A stretch of DNA of 64,000 nt from Heloderma charlesbogerti (Eukaryota; Chordata; Lepidosauria; Squamata; Helodermatidae): assembly GCA_026122225.1 (NCBI GenBank), contig JANEZZ010000734.1, positions 310,001-374,000 on the forward strand, given 5' to 3'. Position 1 is the first letter of the stretch. Every line of letters starts with the position of its first letter. A program made the position numbers and the translations under genes. Shown here in pieces: positions 10,584 through 20,069 of this stretch. Under the pieces are notes generated by a model, which did no database searches, had not been told where the DNA came from, and was given only the letters and a program-made list of their open reading frames with translations.

Positions 10584-11421
10584 CTGCGTCTGTTAGGCCC
10601 CTGCCTTCTTTGTCCTTTATCATGCCCGTCTTCGCACAAAACGTTCCCTTGAGGTCTCCGATTTTCTTGAAAGGATCTCTAGTCTTTCCCATTCTATTGT
10701 TTTCCTCGATTTCTTTGCATTGTTCATTTAAGAAGGCCTTCTTGTCTCTCCTTGCTATTCTCTGGAACTCTGCATCCAGTTGGATATATCTTCCCCTTTC
10801 TCCCTTGCTTTTCGCTTCCCTTCTTTCCTCAGCTACTTGTAAAGCCTCATCAGATAGCCACTTTGCTTTCTTGCATTTCTTTTTCTTTGGGATGGATTTC
10901 GTTGCTGCCTCCTGAACAATGTTACGGACCTCCGTCCATAGTTCCTCCGGCACTCTGTCTATCAGGTCTAATCTCTTAAATCTATTCCTCACCCCCACTG
11001 TATATTCATAAGGGATATGATTTAGGTCATACCTGAATGGTTTAGTGGTTTTCCCTACATTCTTCAATTTAAGCCAAAATTTTGCAACAAGAAGCTCATG
11101 ATCTGAGCCACAGTCAACTCCAGGTCTTGTTTTTACTGATTGTATAGAGCTTCTCCATCTTTGGCTGCAAAGGACATAATCATTCTGGTTTCGATATTGA
11201 CCATCTGGTGATGTCCATGTGTAGAGTTGCCTCTTGTGCTGTTGGAAAAGAGTGTTTGCTATAATCAGCATGTTCTCTTGGCAAAACTCTATTAGCCTTT
11301 GTCCTGCTTCATTTTGTACACCAAGGCCATGCTTGCATGTTATCCCAGTGATTTCTTGACTTCCTACTTTAGCATTCCAATCCCCTATGATGAAAAGGAC
11401 ATCTTTTTTTGGTGTTAGTTC
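10531..11421 (-). pseudogene. BovB copy 2 endonuclease C-terminus and linker
   Basis: A 246-codon minus-strand frame (11271-10531) begins inside the endonuclease with LYTWTSPDGQYRNQNDYVL and GSDHELL, then runs without a shift into the KKKKCKKAKW linker. Here the endonuclease-to-RT junction is continuous, unlike copy 1, so this copy shows the ancestral single-ORF arrangement. Upstream it stops at the hAT insertion. Confidence 0.85.
11414..11421. repeat. 8-bp TSD of hAT in BovB copy 2 (left)
   Basis: GTTAGTTC, repeated exactly at 12064-12071. BovB copy 1 has this word once at the corresponding place, which confirms the insertion. Confidence 0.93.
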
Positions 11422-12063
11422 TAGGGATGTACGAAACTCCCCTTACCTGGCTCCGCCGGGTTCCGCTGGTGGGGGAGGCGCTCCGTCCCTCCCCCGAGAA
11501 CCCTGGCCAGCTGGCTCCGCTCCACGGGGATTCCACGGACCTGCCGGCTGGCTCCGCCAGCAGCCGGACATCCGGCTGCTGGCTAGCAGGGACGCAAATG
11601 GCGGTGGCCACCGCCGTTTGCGTCCCTGTAGTCAGCCATGGTAGGCTACGTAAAGACTTACATAGCCTATCACGTCTGGCTTAAAAAAAAACAAACGCGT
11701 GTACGCAAATGGCGGTGGCTATGGCCGCCATTTCTGTTCTTTTTTTTGGCCATCTTAGTCTACGTAAATATTTACGTAGACTAAGACGGCAAAAAAAAGG
11801 GGAAACGGAAATAGCCTATCTTGTCTTGTAAAAAAAAACAAAAACCCAACAAGACTGCAAATGGCAGTGGCGGCAGCTGGTCGGAAGACCAGCCGCCGCC
11901 GCCGCCGCCACCCGGAAGATCCGCCCCAGGTAAGTCTCGTCCTGGGTGGGATCCATGGGGGGGGCGGGGCGGTGGGAGGCCATTCCGCCACAGATTTCGG
12001 GGGGCCAAATGCATTGGCATTCAGCCTCACCGAGATCCATGGCGGAATTCTCTGCCATCCCTA
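11422..12063. mobile_element. Non-autonomous hAT, palindromic family I, copy A
   Basis: A 642-bp element with termini TAGGGATG...CATCCCTA and an exact 8-bp TSD (GTTAGTTC), the signature of the hAT superfamily. It interrupts BovB copy 2, and copy 1 supplies the empty-site sequence. The inside is CpG-rich with stem-loops: ACGTAGCC-type arms around 11640-11670, TACGTAAATATTTACGTA near 11763-11780, and repeated AAATGGCGG words. It encodes no transposase. The GC-rich frames on both strands are chance. Confidence 0.93.
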
Positions 12064-12071
12064 GTTAGTTC

Positions 12072-12479
12072 TAGAAGGTGTTGTAGGTCTTCATAGAACT
12101 GATCAACCTCAGGTTCTTTGGCCTCAGTGGTTGGGGCATAGACTTGAATTACTGTGATGTTGAATGGTTTGCCTTGGATTCGTACTGAGATCATTCTATC
12201 ATTTTTGAGATTGTATCCCAGTACTGCTTTTCCCACCCTTTTATTGACTATGAGTTTGACCACCTCCAGCTTACCTTGATTCATTGATCTGACATTCCAG
12301 GTTCCTAAACAATATTGTTCTTTACAGCATCGGGATTTCCTTTTCACCGCCAGACACATCCACAGCTGAGTGTCCTTTCGGGTTTGGCCCAGCCGCTTCA
12401 CTCTTTCTGGCGCTACTTGGAAATTCCCTCTGCTCTTCCCCAGTAGTATATTGGACACCTTCTGACCTGAGGGGCTCAT
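12072..12479 (-). pseudogene. BovB copy 2 endonuclease N-terminus, 45-codon deletion
   Basis: The minus-strand frame reads LGTWNVRSMNQGKLEVVK and then jumps directly to LIVNKRVGKAVLGYN. Copy 1 has 135 more bases here (7178-7312 in copy 1). The loss is in frame and removes the GISELKW block with the catalytic Glu. The frame then meets the hAT insertion. Confidence 0.85.
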
Positions 12480-12709
12480 CTTCCAGCATCATATCCTTTA
12501 GCCTTGTGATATGTTCCATGGGGTTTTCTTGGCAAGAATACTGGAATGGTTGCCATTTCCTTCTCCAGTGGACCACATTTTGTCAGAACTCTCTGCCATG
12601 ACCTGTCCATCTTGGGTGGCCTCACACGGCATAGCTTATGGCTTCACTGAGTTACGCAAGCCCCTTCACCACAACAAGGCAGTGATCCATGAAAGGGCCA
12701 CAGATGGAT

Positions 12710-14850
12710 AGGGGGAGTTAAACCTTCCCAACCAGGGTGGAGGGAGAAGCAGCTTACACTTCATTAAAAAAACAGGTTAGCATCAGCTACACATTGAACA
12801 TTGTGTATATGTTTATCCATCAGTTAAGGAAACCTCACACATCCTGGATAATTATCAGATATTTCCACAATGCATCTGCTATGTATTTATAGACCAATTC
12901 TGAAGCAAACTGGAGGCTGGCTGAGGGGCTACTGGGTGTGGTCAAAGTGCTGCTCCATTGTCAGGGTGACACTTCCAACCCAGTGATCCTCCATGGGTGT
13001 AGATAATACTGTTGGCAGTCTTTCTGCCAGTCATAGGACCTGCATCAGGACGTTCCGTGGCTGGTTTGGGGATGGCCTTGGATCCACATGATACAAACCC
13101 CTCCTCTCCCCATTTCCCTAGCATGTTACCCCAAAATGGCCAAGAACTACACCAGACATGGAGTTATTTACCTCCCATTGGTGTCAATGGCCAGGGGGAA
13201 ATATTTGTGTGGGGAATGAAAACTGGAAAAAGATGTCTCTACACATTCCACCTTGGCCTCACCGAGGTAGCAGAGCATGGGCAGTGGCATTCTCTCTCTG
13301 TCCCTCTGTAGGATTTATCTATTCTTCTTCTTGATTACAGCTGTTTTTACTACAGGTTATAAAAATAAATAAATGATAAATCCTTCCCATTACAGAAATG
13401 CATGTATGGATTACAGGGGTCAGATACCATTTTCAAGGAAGTGACCTCTAAGTCATTATTTGAATTTAGCGGGGAACTCTGTAAATATTTGTGGTTTCCC
13501 CTTGTAGTTAAGCTTTTAGCCTGGTGCTCTAGATATATAGAGGCATATTCTGCGCTCATGCAAAATCAATTCACACCTACGGCAGTTTTGTGTTAAGGAT
13601 GGCAGCACTGTAAAAACAGCATGTGTAATTATTTAGAAGTTCAGACACTGAAAGAGGAGTATGGGCAATATTAATAAACCAAGTATGTTTCTCAGCCTTA
13701 GTCTCAGTAACCTAGACGTAATTTTTGTCTGAGTGCTTTGCAGTTTCAAAGCTGCGGTATGATGAAGTGCAAATGGAAAGGTCATTTCGCACCTGCCCTC
13801 TGTCAAATTACCCTCTCAGCAAATTCATCCCAAGAACCAATTTTAAGAATGTCTTATCAAAAGGTGGATCTAAGTTCAACATCCATCTCCTTTATTATAT
13901 ACATCACAGAGTGTGTGTGTTTTTCCTTGGAAGCCACTGAGAAGTCCAACAGAGGGGAACACTTATAGTATTAGTTCTGGAGTAAATTATCCTGTGTTCA
14001 CTCTGTAAGTTTGCAAGCCACCATCTTTATAAAAAACCCCAGACAAACCCACAAAACTTGCATGCAACCAAAAAAACAACACCCAAATTCAAAGGAACTT
14101 TTAATTTTGTTTCCCCCTGTTTTGACTGAGGTTCTTCAATACTGATTTATGTATGTATGTATTTATATATTTAATACTGAGGATGCTCGCCAATATTTCA
14201 CAGATGAAAACAGGGACATGCTTATAATGCACCCACTATCTTATCAAAGATTAGAGGTTAAGCCCCGCATTATACATTGCTGGAGGCTACTCCCCACCTG
14301 CTGTGTTCTGTGTTTATTTATACCCTGCAGTAGTCAGTCCTGCACAAAGCCAAGAGGGAGTTTGTTCTTTCAGTTACAGACATGCTAGGAAAACATAAGA
14401 GAAAACAATCTGTTCAAATTGAGCCTCACACAGTTCAAATTGAGCCTCACCAGTGAAATGAGAGCCCAGGCACAACATGGTAACTTAATATTCATGTCTG
14501 TACATTTACATGCATGTGTATGAGAGAGAAATAGAGATGCAGGTGAAATTCTCCCAAGTTATGCTCCAAAGAGAACTTTGCAGGCTCATGAAAGCCTGCC
14601 TCAAAGGAGCGGTGAGCTTTACAAGCCCCTGAATTATTCTTGAACTTGGATTGAAAATTGGAGCTGTAATTACCAGCTTCCCCTATGCAATGTAACGGAG
14701 TGATGTCGCTCCATTACATTACATAGAGAAAAAACTCCAAAGTTGAAGGCCCCAGTCTAAGAATGAGGAAAGGGGCTATTCCTGCTTGTCCTCAGCAGGG
14801 AGCTAGGCTAGGCCTCTCCCCCCATCCTCAGATTCTTTTCCTACTGAATC
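12710..14850. other. No recognisable feature
   Basis: About 2.1 kb of AT-rich, unique-looking sequence. Short frames only. A short A/T-rich AAATAAATAAATGATAAA run near 13363-13380 could be an old retroelement tail. Confidence 0.45.
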
Positions 14851-14901
14851 TGTCTCTCTCCCTCCCTCCCCCCCCCCCTCTCACACACACACACACACAC
14901 G
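14851..14901. repeat. (TC)n-(C)n-(CA)n microsatellite
   Basis: Pyrimidine-rich CTCCCTCC tract, a C-run, then about ten CA units. Confidence 0.9.
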
Positions 14902-15895
14902 CCAATGGAGCAGATTGACTCCCACAGCTTGCATTGAGTAGACCCTACAGGAAGATGGCCAGGTAATGTTTCTAAGTCCCTACAGATAGGCTTGGAGAAA
15001 AGTAACAAGGATGGTTCAGTTTTGTGGGAAAGATCTCGGCTAATTTCTAGACGCCAAGGACAGCTTTGGAGAGCAAGAGCTCACCCATCTCAAGAGAGAA
15101 AATGTATCAACCACCAGTGCCACCGACTCCAAGATTTAACTTCTAAGGACCCTAAGGAGGGAGTTGAACACTGTGGAAAGGCATCTCTCCTAACTCACAT
15201 TTAAAAAAATTAACAAGGCATCATCAAAAGGCCAAAATAGGGACATTTACCAGAAATGAGAGGCAATCCATGTTAAATAGAAACAATTGGGGCATGGGAA
15301 ACCATATAGGTAGCAGTGCACATAACTTCATCTAAAATTAGCCTGATTTTCTTCCCTAAAATTATAGTATTTCTTAATAGTTGGGTGTTCTCTTTTCACA
15401 AAAAATAGAGAGAGAGCCTGCTTCACATAAAGTATTTCTAGAGAGCTTCTGAAAAATGTCCTGGGAAATATTCCCAAGCTACCTTTGCAAAAACATTTTG
15501 AGGAACAGTGCTTGCAGAAAACAGTGCTAAATGTTATTGTTCTCCTTGAGAGCAGATCAGATTTACCTAGAGTGTCGTTTTATGACCTGAGTTTAACTGT
15601 GTTAAACATTCTACCACATGGGCCAAATCCAGAAGTTATAATTAGACAGAACTTCCATTGCCCACAATGAAAATGTCACTTGCATAAATGGAGGGTGGGG
15701 GAGGAGAAGAAATATAATGCTAGGCAGGACTAACATACGATGTACAATGGGGGGAAAAGAGCAATTCAGTTAACTGCGTGCCTAGACTGACCTTTTGATT
15801 TATTCTGTTGGTTTGCATTAGGCTTCCAGTATAATTCAAGATGATGGTGGTGAATATCTTTAAAACCCTAAGCAGCTGTTGCCCATGGGCAGTGC
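14902..15895. other. No recognisable feature
   Basis: Unique-looking AT-rich sequence without a credible gene or repeat structure. Confidence 0.4.
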
Positions 15896-15940
<45 letters not shown>

Positions 15941-15942
15941 AT
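15896..15942. repeat. (CT)n(CA)n microsatellite
   Basis: About ten CT units followed by about twelve CA units. Confidence 0.95.
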
Positions 15943-16295
15943 TGCAAATTAAAATCTATGGGAAGGCAGTAACCTAGGATGCCATCTGCTCAGGAACTTA
16001 AATCTATATTAGTGCTTTCTTGGTGGTGGCATCTTTCTACCAGTGCTCAATAGCTTTGTGTTGTTCTGTGGCATTGCTTTATCTTGGTTTAGGAATGTTA
16101 AGGTTGAATTGTTTCATGTTTTTATATCTGGGGATGCTTAGGGAATTGATCTTTGCAAATTCCAGTACAAACTGACCTAACCTGCACCTCCTGGACAAAT
16201 GTACAGATTGTGAGTGTTGTTATCCACTGGTTTTCGTACTTAGCAAATGTTCCAACACAGTTCTTCCCAGCTCAGAGAAAGAGAAAGAGAGAACC

Positions 16296-16400
16296 ACAAA
16301 CTGGTGCCCTTCAGATGGACTATCACTCCCACCATCCCCTAAACAGCATGGCCAGTCAGAGTCCAACACATCAGGAGGTCACTAGGTTGGGAAAGGCTTG
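16296..16400. repeat. Small palindromic MITE (same family as 2057-2161)
   Basis: Contains TGGTGCCCTTCAGATGGACT, CACTCCCACCATCCCC and the inverted AGTCCAACACATCAGGAGG arm ending in AGGTTGGGAAAGG. Confidence 0.65.
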
Positions 16401-16404
16401 CTTA

Positions 16405-16446
16405 TATACATATATGTGTGTATGCGCACACGTGCGCACACACACA
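16405..16446. repeat. TATA/TGTG/CACA low-complexity run
   Basis: Alternating purine-pyrimidine tract ATATATGTGTGTATGCGCAC and CA units, self-complementary and possibly Z-DNA prone. Confidence 0.7.
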
Positions 16447-16852
16447 GTGGCAGAAAGCACCAATGTGATTGAAAGCATTCCAAACTGAATGCCTCAGTTA
16501 TGTCACCAATGACTTAAGAGTCTTGAAATATCAAGTCAGGAGGTAGTTCAAGTCTGAAAGAAATGGAGCTACCTCCTATACAAAGTCAGAGTGCTTCAAG
16601 TTGTGACTTGAAAACTCTGTCCAAAACCCTGCAGCCCCAGGCAACAAATAGTGTTCATGTTCTCAGTGTCATCAGTAATGACCCGCACTGCCTTTTATTG
16701 CTCATAACCAATGCGTTATGATCTTTGCCAAAAGAGAAGTTCATTTGTTTGATTTTCCACTTGCTAGAGTTCCAAGCAACACATTAGTCTTTCAGTACTT
16801 TCTCAGCATGAACACAGTTGAACACAATCAGCAGAAAATAAAGAGCCCTGAA
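16447..16852. other. No recognisable feature
   Basis: Unique-looking sequence of about 400 bases. Confidence 0.4.
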
Positions 16853-17334
16853 GCCTAAGAAGAGCCTTGCTGGATTAGACAAAAGGTCCTCCTAGTCCAG
16901 CATCCTGCTTCTCACAGCGGACAACCAGACAGGAACTGTTGTTCCCCAGCAACTGGTATTCCGGGACATGCTGCCTCTGATCCTGGAGGTAGCATATAGC
17001 CATGGTGATTAGTAGCCATTGCTAGACCTATCCTCCATGAATTGTTCTAATCCCCATCTACAGTAATGGTTGTCACCACATCTTACACCACTCAACTCCA
17101 TAGGTTAGCTATGTGCTGTGTGGAGAAGTACTTTTTTTATGCCTGCCCTGAATTTCCTACTATTGAGCTTCATTGGATGGCCCCCAGGTTCTAGTAGTAT
17201 GAGAGTGGGAGAACCTGTCCCCCTCCCCCACTCTCTCCAGTTTCTCTGCACCATACATAATTTTTATAAAACTCTGTCTAAACTGAAAACTAACCCTTTT
17301 CCAGCTCTACAATATCCTTTTTGAGATGTAGCAC
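16853..17334 (-). mobile_element. CR1-type LINE 3' end, split by a hAT
   Basis: In reverse orientation this is the conserved 3' portion of a reptilian CR1-type LINE: AGAGCCTTGCTGGATTAGAC, GTCCTCCTAGTCCAGCATCC, a CCCCAGCAACTGGTATTC block, and GTGCTGTGTGGAGAAGTACT. Parallel copies are at 25246-25680, 33233-33455, 52975-53992 and 57715-58405. A hAT enters at 17335; the LINE resumes briefly after 17783 (CAGAGATTTGTATAA, corresponding to CCAGAATTGTAT in related copies). Confidence 0.8.
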
Positions 17335-17775
17335 TAGGGATGTACGGGTTTTGTGAAATCCATTCCATCTGCATTTCACAGATTGTCATGTGTCTTTCGT
17401 TCTGTCATCAGTTCATTGATGGAATCAGATTTTTTCCAATTTCTCAAATTTGCGTAAACTCGCATTGTGCAAGTCCACACTTGCAAAAATAAGCAAATCC
17501 CCCCAAATGTTCATATCCTCCCCAAATGCACATTTTCATTTTTTATCCTAGGGGGGGAAATGTGAATTTTTTGGCCAGTGTTGTTGGGTTTTTAATGTAT
17601 TTTTCTATGACTAAATGTGTGTAAAATTTCAGAAAGTAAAAAAAAAAAAAATGGTGCGCAAGTCCACAGAATCCATGCGACCTGGGAAAAGCTGGTCCAC
17701 TGCCAAATCTCTGGGTCAGATTAATAGGAATCTGAACTCCTTTGATTTTGTCACAGATTTCTCTTTACATCCCTA
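17335..17775. mobile_element. Non-autonomous hAT, family III, copy A
   Basis: Termini TAGGGATGTACGG and TTTACATCCCTA. The TSD is TGTAGCAC (17327-17334) and TGCAGCAC (17776-17783), one mismatch. The left end matches the reverse complement of the right end of the element at 54786-55195 (TTTCCAATTT, TTCATTGA, GGAATCAGATTTT words), so the two form one family in opposite orientations. AT-rich, no ORF of note. Confidence 0.88.
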
Positions 17776-17792
17776 TGCAGCACCAGAGATTT

Positions 17793-17965
17793 GTATAATT
17801 TATTTATAATTTATTTATTTTATTACATTTTTATCCCACCTTTCTTCCATTATGGAACTCAAGTTGGCTACATATTGTTCCCAGGTAGTCTCCCCTCCAA
17901 GCACGGTCCAGACTTAGACCTACTTAGCTTCAGGAAAGTGGCTGCCTCATGTGCCTTCAGACCAT
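17793..17965 (-). mobile_element. 5S rRNA-derived SINE with L2-like tail
   Basis: Read in reverse, the stretch from 17940 to 17881 gives CCTGAAGCTAAGTAGGTCT and then CTTGGAGGGGAGACTACCTG. This parallels the 5S rRNA internal promoter region (GAAGCTAAGCAGGG, then TTGGATGGGAGACCGCCTG). It continues into CTCAAGTTCC-complement sequence, GGTGGGATAAAAATGTAATA and an AAATAAAT tail. The tail is L2-like, not the CR1-like tail seen in the element at 49060-49213. The head is divergent from 5S, so this is a SINE and not a 5S gene. Confidence 0.65.
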
Positions 17966-17969
17966 AAAG

Positions 17970-18003
17970 CAGCCTTCCCCAACAGGCTGCAGCCTCCAGA
18001 TGT
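17970..18003. repeat. Palindromic MITE, left part (split by hAT)
   Basis: TTCCCCAACAGGCTGCAGCC then TCCAGATGTGTTG. The continuation GTTGGACTGCAACTCCCATC is at 18451-18480, on the other side of a hAT. Confidence 0.75.
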
Positions 18004-18011
18004 GTTGAATT

Positions 18012-18450
18012 TAGGGCTGAATGAATCTGTCAATTTCAGTTTCTTATCCTTCTAATCTTAAACTCAGTTCATCCTAAACAATGAGATTTTTTAAATATTT
18101 TTTTTAAAAAATATTTGCATGGAAATTTGTAAGCATTTTTGTGCACATTTGTCCTAGTACATAGATATTATGTATGCAATTTTGCCCACTATACACATTT
18201 CTTGCTAGCAATGTTCCTAATATAATGCATTTTAATATTATTTTCACAAATATACACATTTCTGTGTGCACTTTCCTTTAATATGCACATTGTGTATGCA
18301 TTCTTTTCACTGGAGAACTCCACTGCAAAATTCAGAGAAGTGCGAATTTTGAAGGATAGCTGCGTTTCAGTTCATGCATTGGTTTGAAAGAGCAAAATTC
18401 AGAAAGTTCATGTTAAAATGTGAACCAAACTAGCTTATCTCTCATCCCTA
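18012..18450. mobile_element. Non-autonomous hAT, family IV, inside a MITE
   Basis: 439 bp with termini TAGGGCTGAATG and CTCATCCCTA. The TSD is GTTGAATT (18004-18011) and GTTGGACT (18451-18458), two mismatches. The flanks join into one continuous copy of the small MITE, which supports the insertion. The interior has recurrent TGCACATTT and TATGCATT words and GAATTTTGAAGGA near the right end. Similar words occur at 50104-50531. Confidence 0.8.
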
Positions 18451-18767
18451 GTTGGACTGCAACTCCCATCATTCCAAGTTTTAATTTTGATCCCAAAATA
18501 TAGTTATGGAAAAATTAGAAAATGTGGATGACCTAAGAACTGAAATATATGTTGTTCAGCAAAACCATGTACTGGAGTCCTTTTTGGTGTGCCACTTCAG
18601 GCTAAAACAAGGACAGGTCCCATTTTCATTTGAATTATCTCACATATAAGATGTCCTGCTTGTAGCAAAACTAGCACTAGAGTTCTAGCCTAGCCCTAAG
18701 TAACTGAGCATTTGGCAATTTGATCCTTACTTTTCAGTTTCTGTCTTTGAAACTGCAAAATATTCTG

Positions 18768-18904
18768 AAGGCACAATCCTAGGCATGTTTAGACAGAAAA
18801 AAGGCCTATGACTCCCAGCATTCCCTAGCCAGCCACACTTCCTGGTGGATGCTGGGAGTAGCAGGACTTTTTTTCTGTCTAAACATGCCTAGGATTGCAC
18901 CCTT
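18768..18904. repeat. Palindromic MITE about 137 bp
   Basis: Left arm GCACAATCCTAGGCATGTTT then AGACAGAAAAAAGG. The right arm is the near-complement and ends AACATGCCTAGGATTGCACC. Arms of about 60 bases meet near 18836. A half copy is at 542-625. Confidence 0.85.
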
Positions 18905-19199
18905 ATCTTTCCCCATATACTTGCCAGAAGGACAAAGCAATTTCTTCAACATGGGGAACCTCTTCTGATTTTCTTCTCACTAATTATATGTCAGGAGTTA
19001 ATCTAATTTTTCAAAACTTCATTTTGAATGATTCATAAAAAGTACAAAATGTTACTTTAAAAAAATGCAGAAGAGTTGCATTTTTTTAAAATGCACAGTT
19101 GCATTAAAATATTTAAATACACAGAGCTGAATATGTTTTTCATTTGATAATGTATGCATTAAAATATATGCATTAATACATGCATTAAAAAAGAATAGC

Positions 19200-19400
19200 T
19201 ATAATTTAAAGAGAAATACAATAAACTCACTATAGTGGGGAAGACTGTGACCAGGTGACCTGTGGGACTGACCAGTGTACTCTTGAGGTGTCAACTGCTG
19301 ATGGGCAACTTCAAGGCCCCTGCCCTCCTTTCTTATGGCTCTTCTTTCTTATGGGTCTTTATCTTTAAACTGGACTTGGACTGGACAGCCCTTTAAATGC
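19200..19400 (+). repeat. Unclassified repeat X upstream of an L2 tail
   Basis: The words ATAATTTAAAGAGAAATACA, ATAGTGGGGAAGACTGTGAC and CTTTAAACTGGACTTGG recur in the same order at 34640-34796, again directly upstream of an L2 3' end. It may be L2-associated sequence or an independent repeat. Confidence 0.55.
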
Positions 19401-19985
19401 GCTCTACGTGGGGTTACCCTTAAAGACGGTTCGGAAACTGCAGCTGGTACAGAACGCGGTGGCTCGCCTGATTAAAGGCAGCCGCCGGCGAGATCACATC
19501 ACTCCAGTGCTGAAGGAGTTGCACTGGTTACCAGTTGTTTTCCGGGCCAAATTCAAGGTGTTGGTTTTGACCTTTAAAACCCTATATGGTTCCGGCCCAG
19601 CCTATCTTAAGGAGCGCCTCCAGCAGCACCAGACAGGCCGCTTAACAAGATCAGCCTCGGATGGCCTTCTCTCTGTCCTATCAGCCAGGACAGCTAGACT
19701 GGTGGGGACGAGGGACAGGACCTTTTCTGTGGTGGCCCCCACTCTGTGGAACTCCCTCCCTAGGGAACTCCGTCATGCCCCCTCTTTAATGAGCTTCCGT
19801 CGTGCATTAAAAACGCTGTTGTTCAGGCAGGCATTTGGGGTGGGTTAGGGTATTTTAGAAAATGTTTTTATTGTAGAATTTTATTGTTTTAAACTGTTTT
19901 TATTGTATGTTGTACATCGCCCAGAGTGGCTGGGTGACCAGCCAGATGGGTGATTAATAAATTTAATAATAAATAAATAAATATA
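19401..19985 (+). mobile_element. L2 LINE 3' end with AATAAATA tail
   Basis: Plus-strand L2 fragment holding the C-terminal reverse-transcriptase ORF and 3' UTR. It includes the common ATCGCCCAGAGTGGCTGGGT block and ends in TTAATAATAAATAAATAAAT. The 5' part is missing. Confidence 0.85.
19408..19848 (+). CDS. L2 reverse transcriptase C-terminal fragment
   Basis: A 146-codon open frame matches the end of L2-clade reverse-transcriptase ORFs: LKTVRKLQLVQNAVARLI, then DHITPVLKELHWLPV, FKVLVLTFKTLYGSGPAYL, and a C-terminal FSVVAPTLWNSLPRELR with FRRALKTLLF. The ATG is accidental; the family protein extends far upstream. No stop interrupts the fragment, so this insertion is fairly young or slowly evolving. 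It lacks the catalytic domain and is inactive on its own. Confidence 0.85.
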   Translation: MGLPLKTVRKLQLVQNAVARLIKGSRRRDHITPVLKELHWLPVVFRAKFKVLVLTFKTLYGSGPAYLKERLQQHQTGRLTRSASDGLLSVLSARTARLVGTRDRTFSVVAPTLWNSLPRELRHAPSLMSFRRALKTLLFRQAFGVG

Positions 19986-20061
19986 GAGTATGAGTTCAAA
20001 TAGAGGACTGACCTCTGTAAACAGAAGACGTCTTCAAACAGAGGACTGTCATATATATGAC

Positions 20062-20069
20062 ACTTGCAT
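20062..20069. repeat. 8-bp TSD (left) of hAT at 20070
   Basis: ACTTGCAT, repeated exactly at 20923-20930. Confidence 0.92.

Larger units (their letters stand above)
8967..12697 (-). mobile_element. BovB LINE copy 2, near-full-length, split by a hAT
   Basis: Minus-strand BovB of the same subfamily as copy 1, with the same 3' tail and 5' end. A 12-bp TSD with one mismatch flanks it: CCACAAATGGAT at 8955-8966 and CCACAGATGGAT at 12698-12709. A 642-bp hAT element sits inside the endonuclease region (11422-12063), leaving about 3.09 kb of LINE. The reverse-transcriptase frame is broken by a 4-base insertion near 9808, an in-frame stop near 10075 and a 5-base loss near 10573. It is clearly dead. 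Confidence 0.92.

Noticed and set aside
11369..12096. GC-rich ORFs on both strands inside the hAT
   Set aside because: Pro/Arg/Gly-rich translations from palindromic CpG-rich DNA; no transposase motifs.
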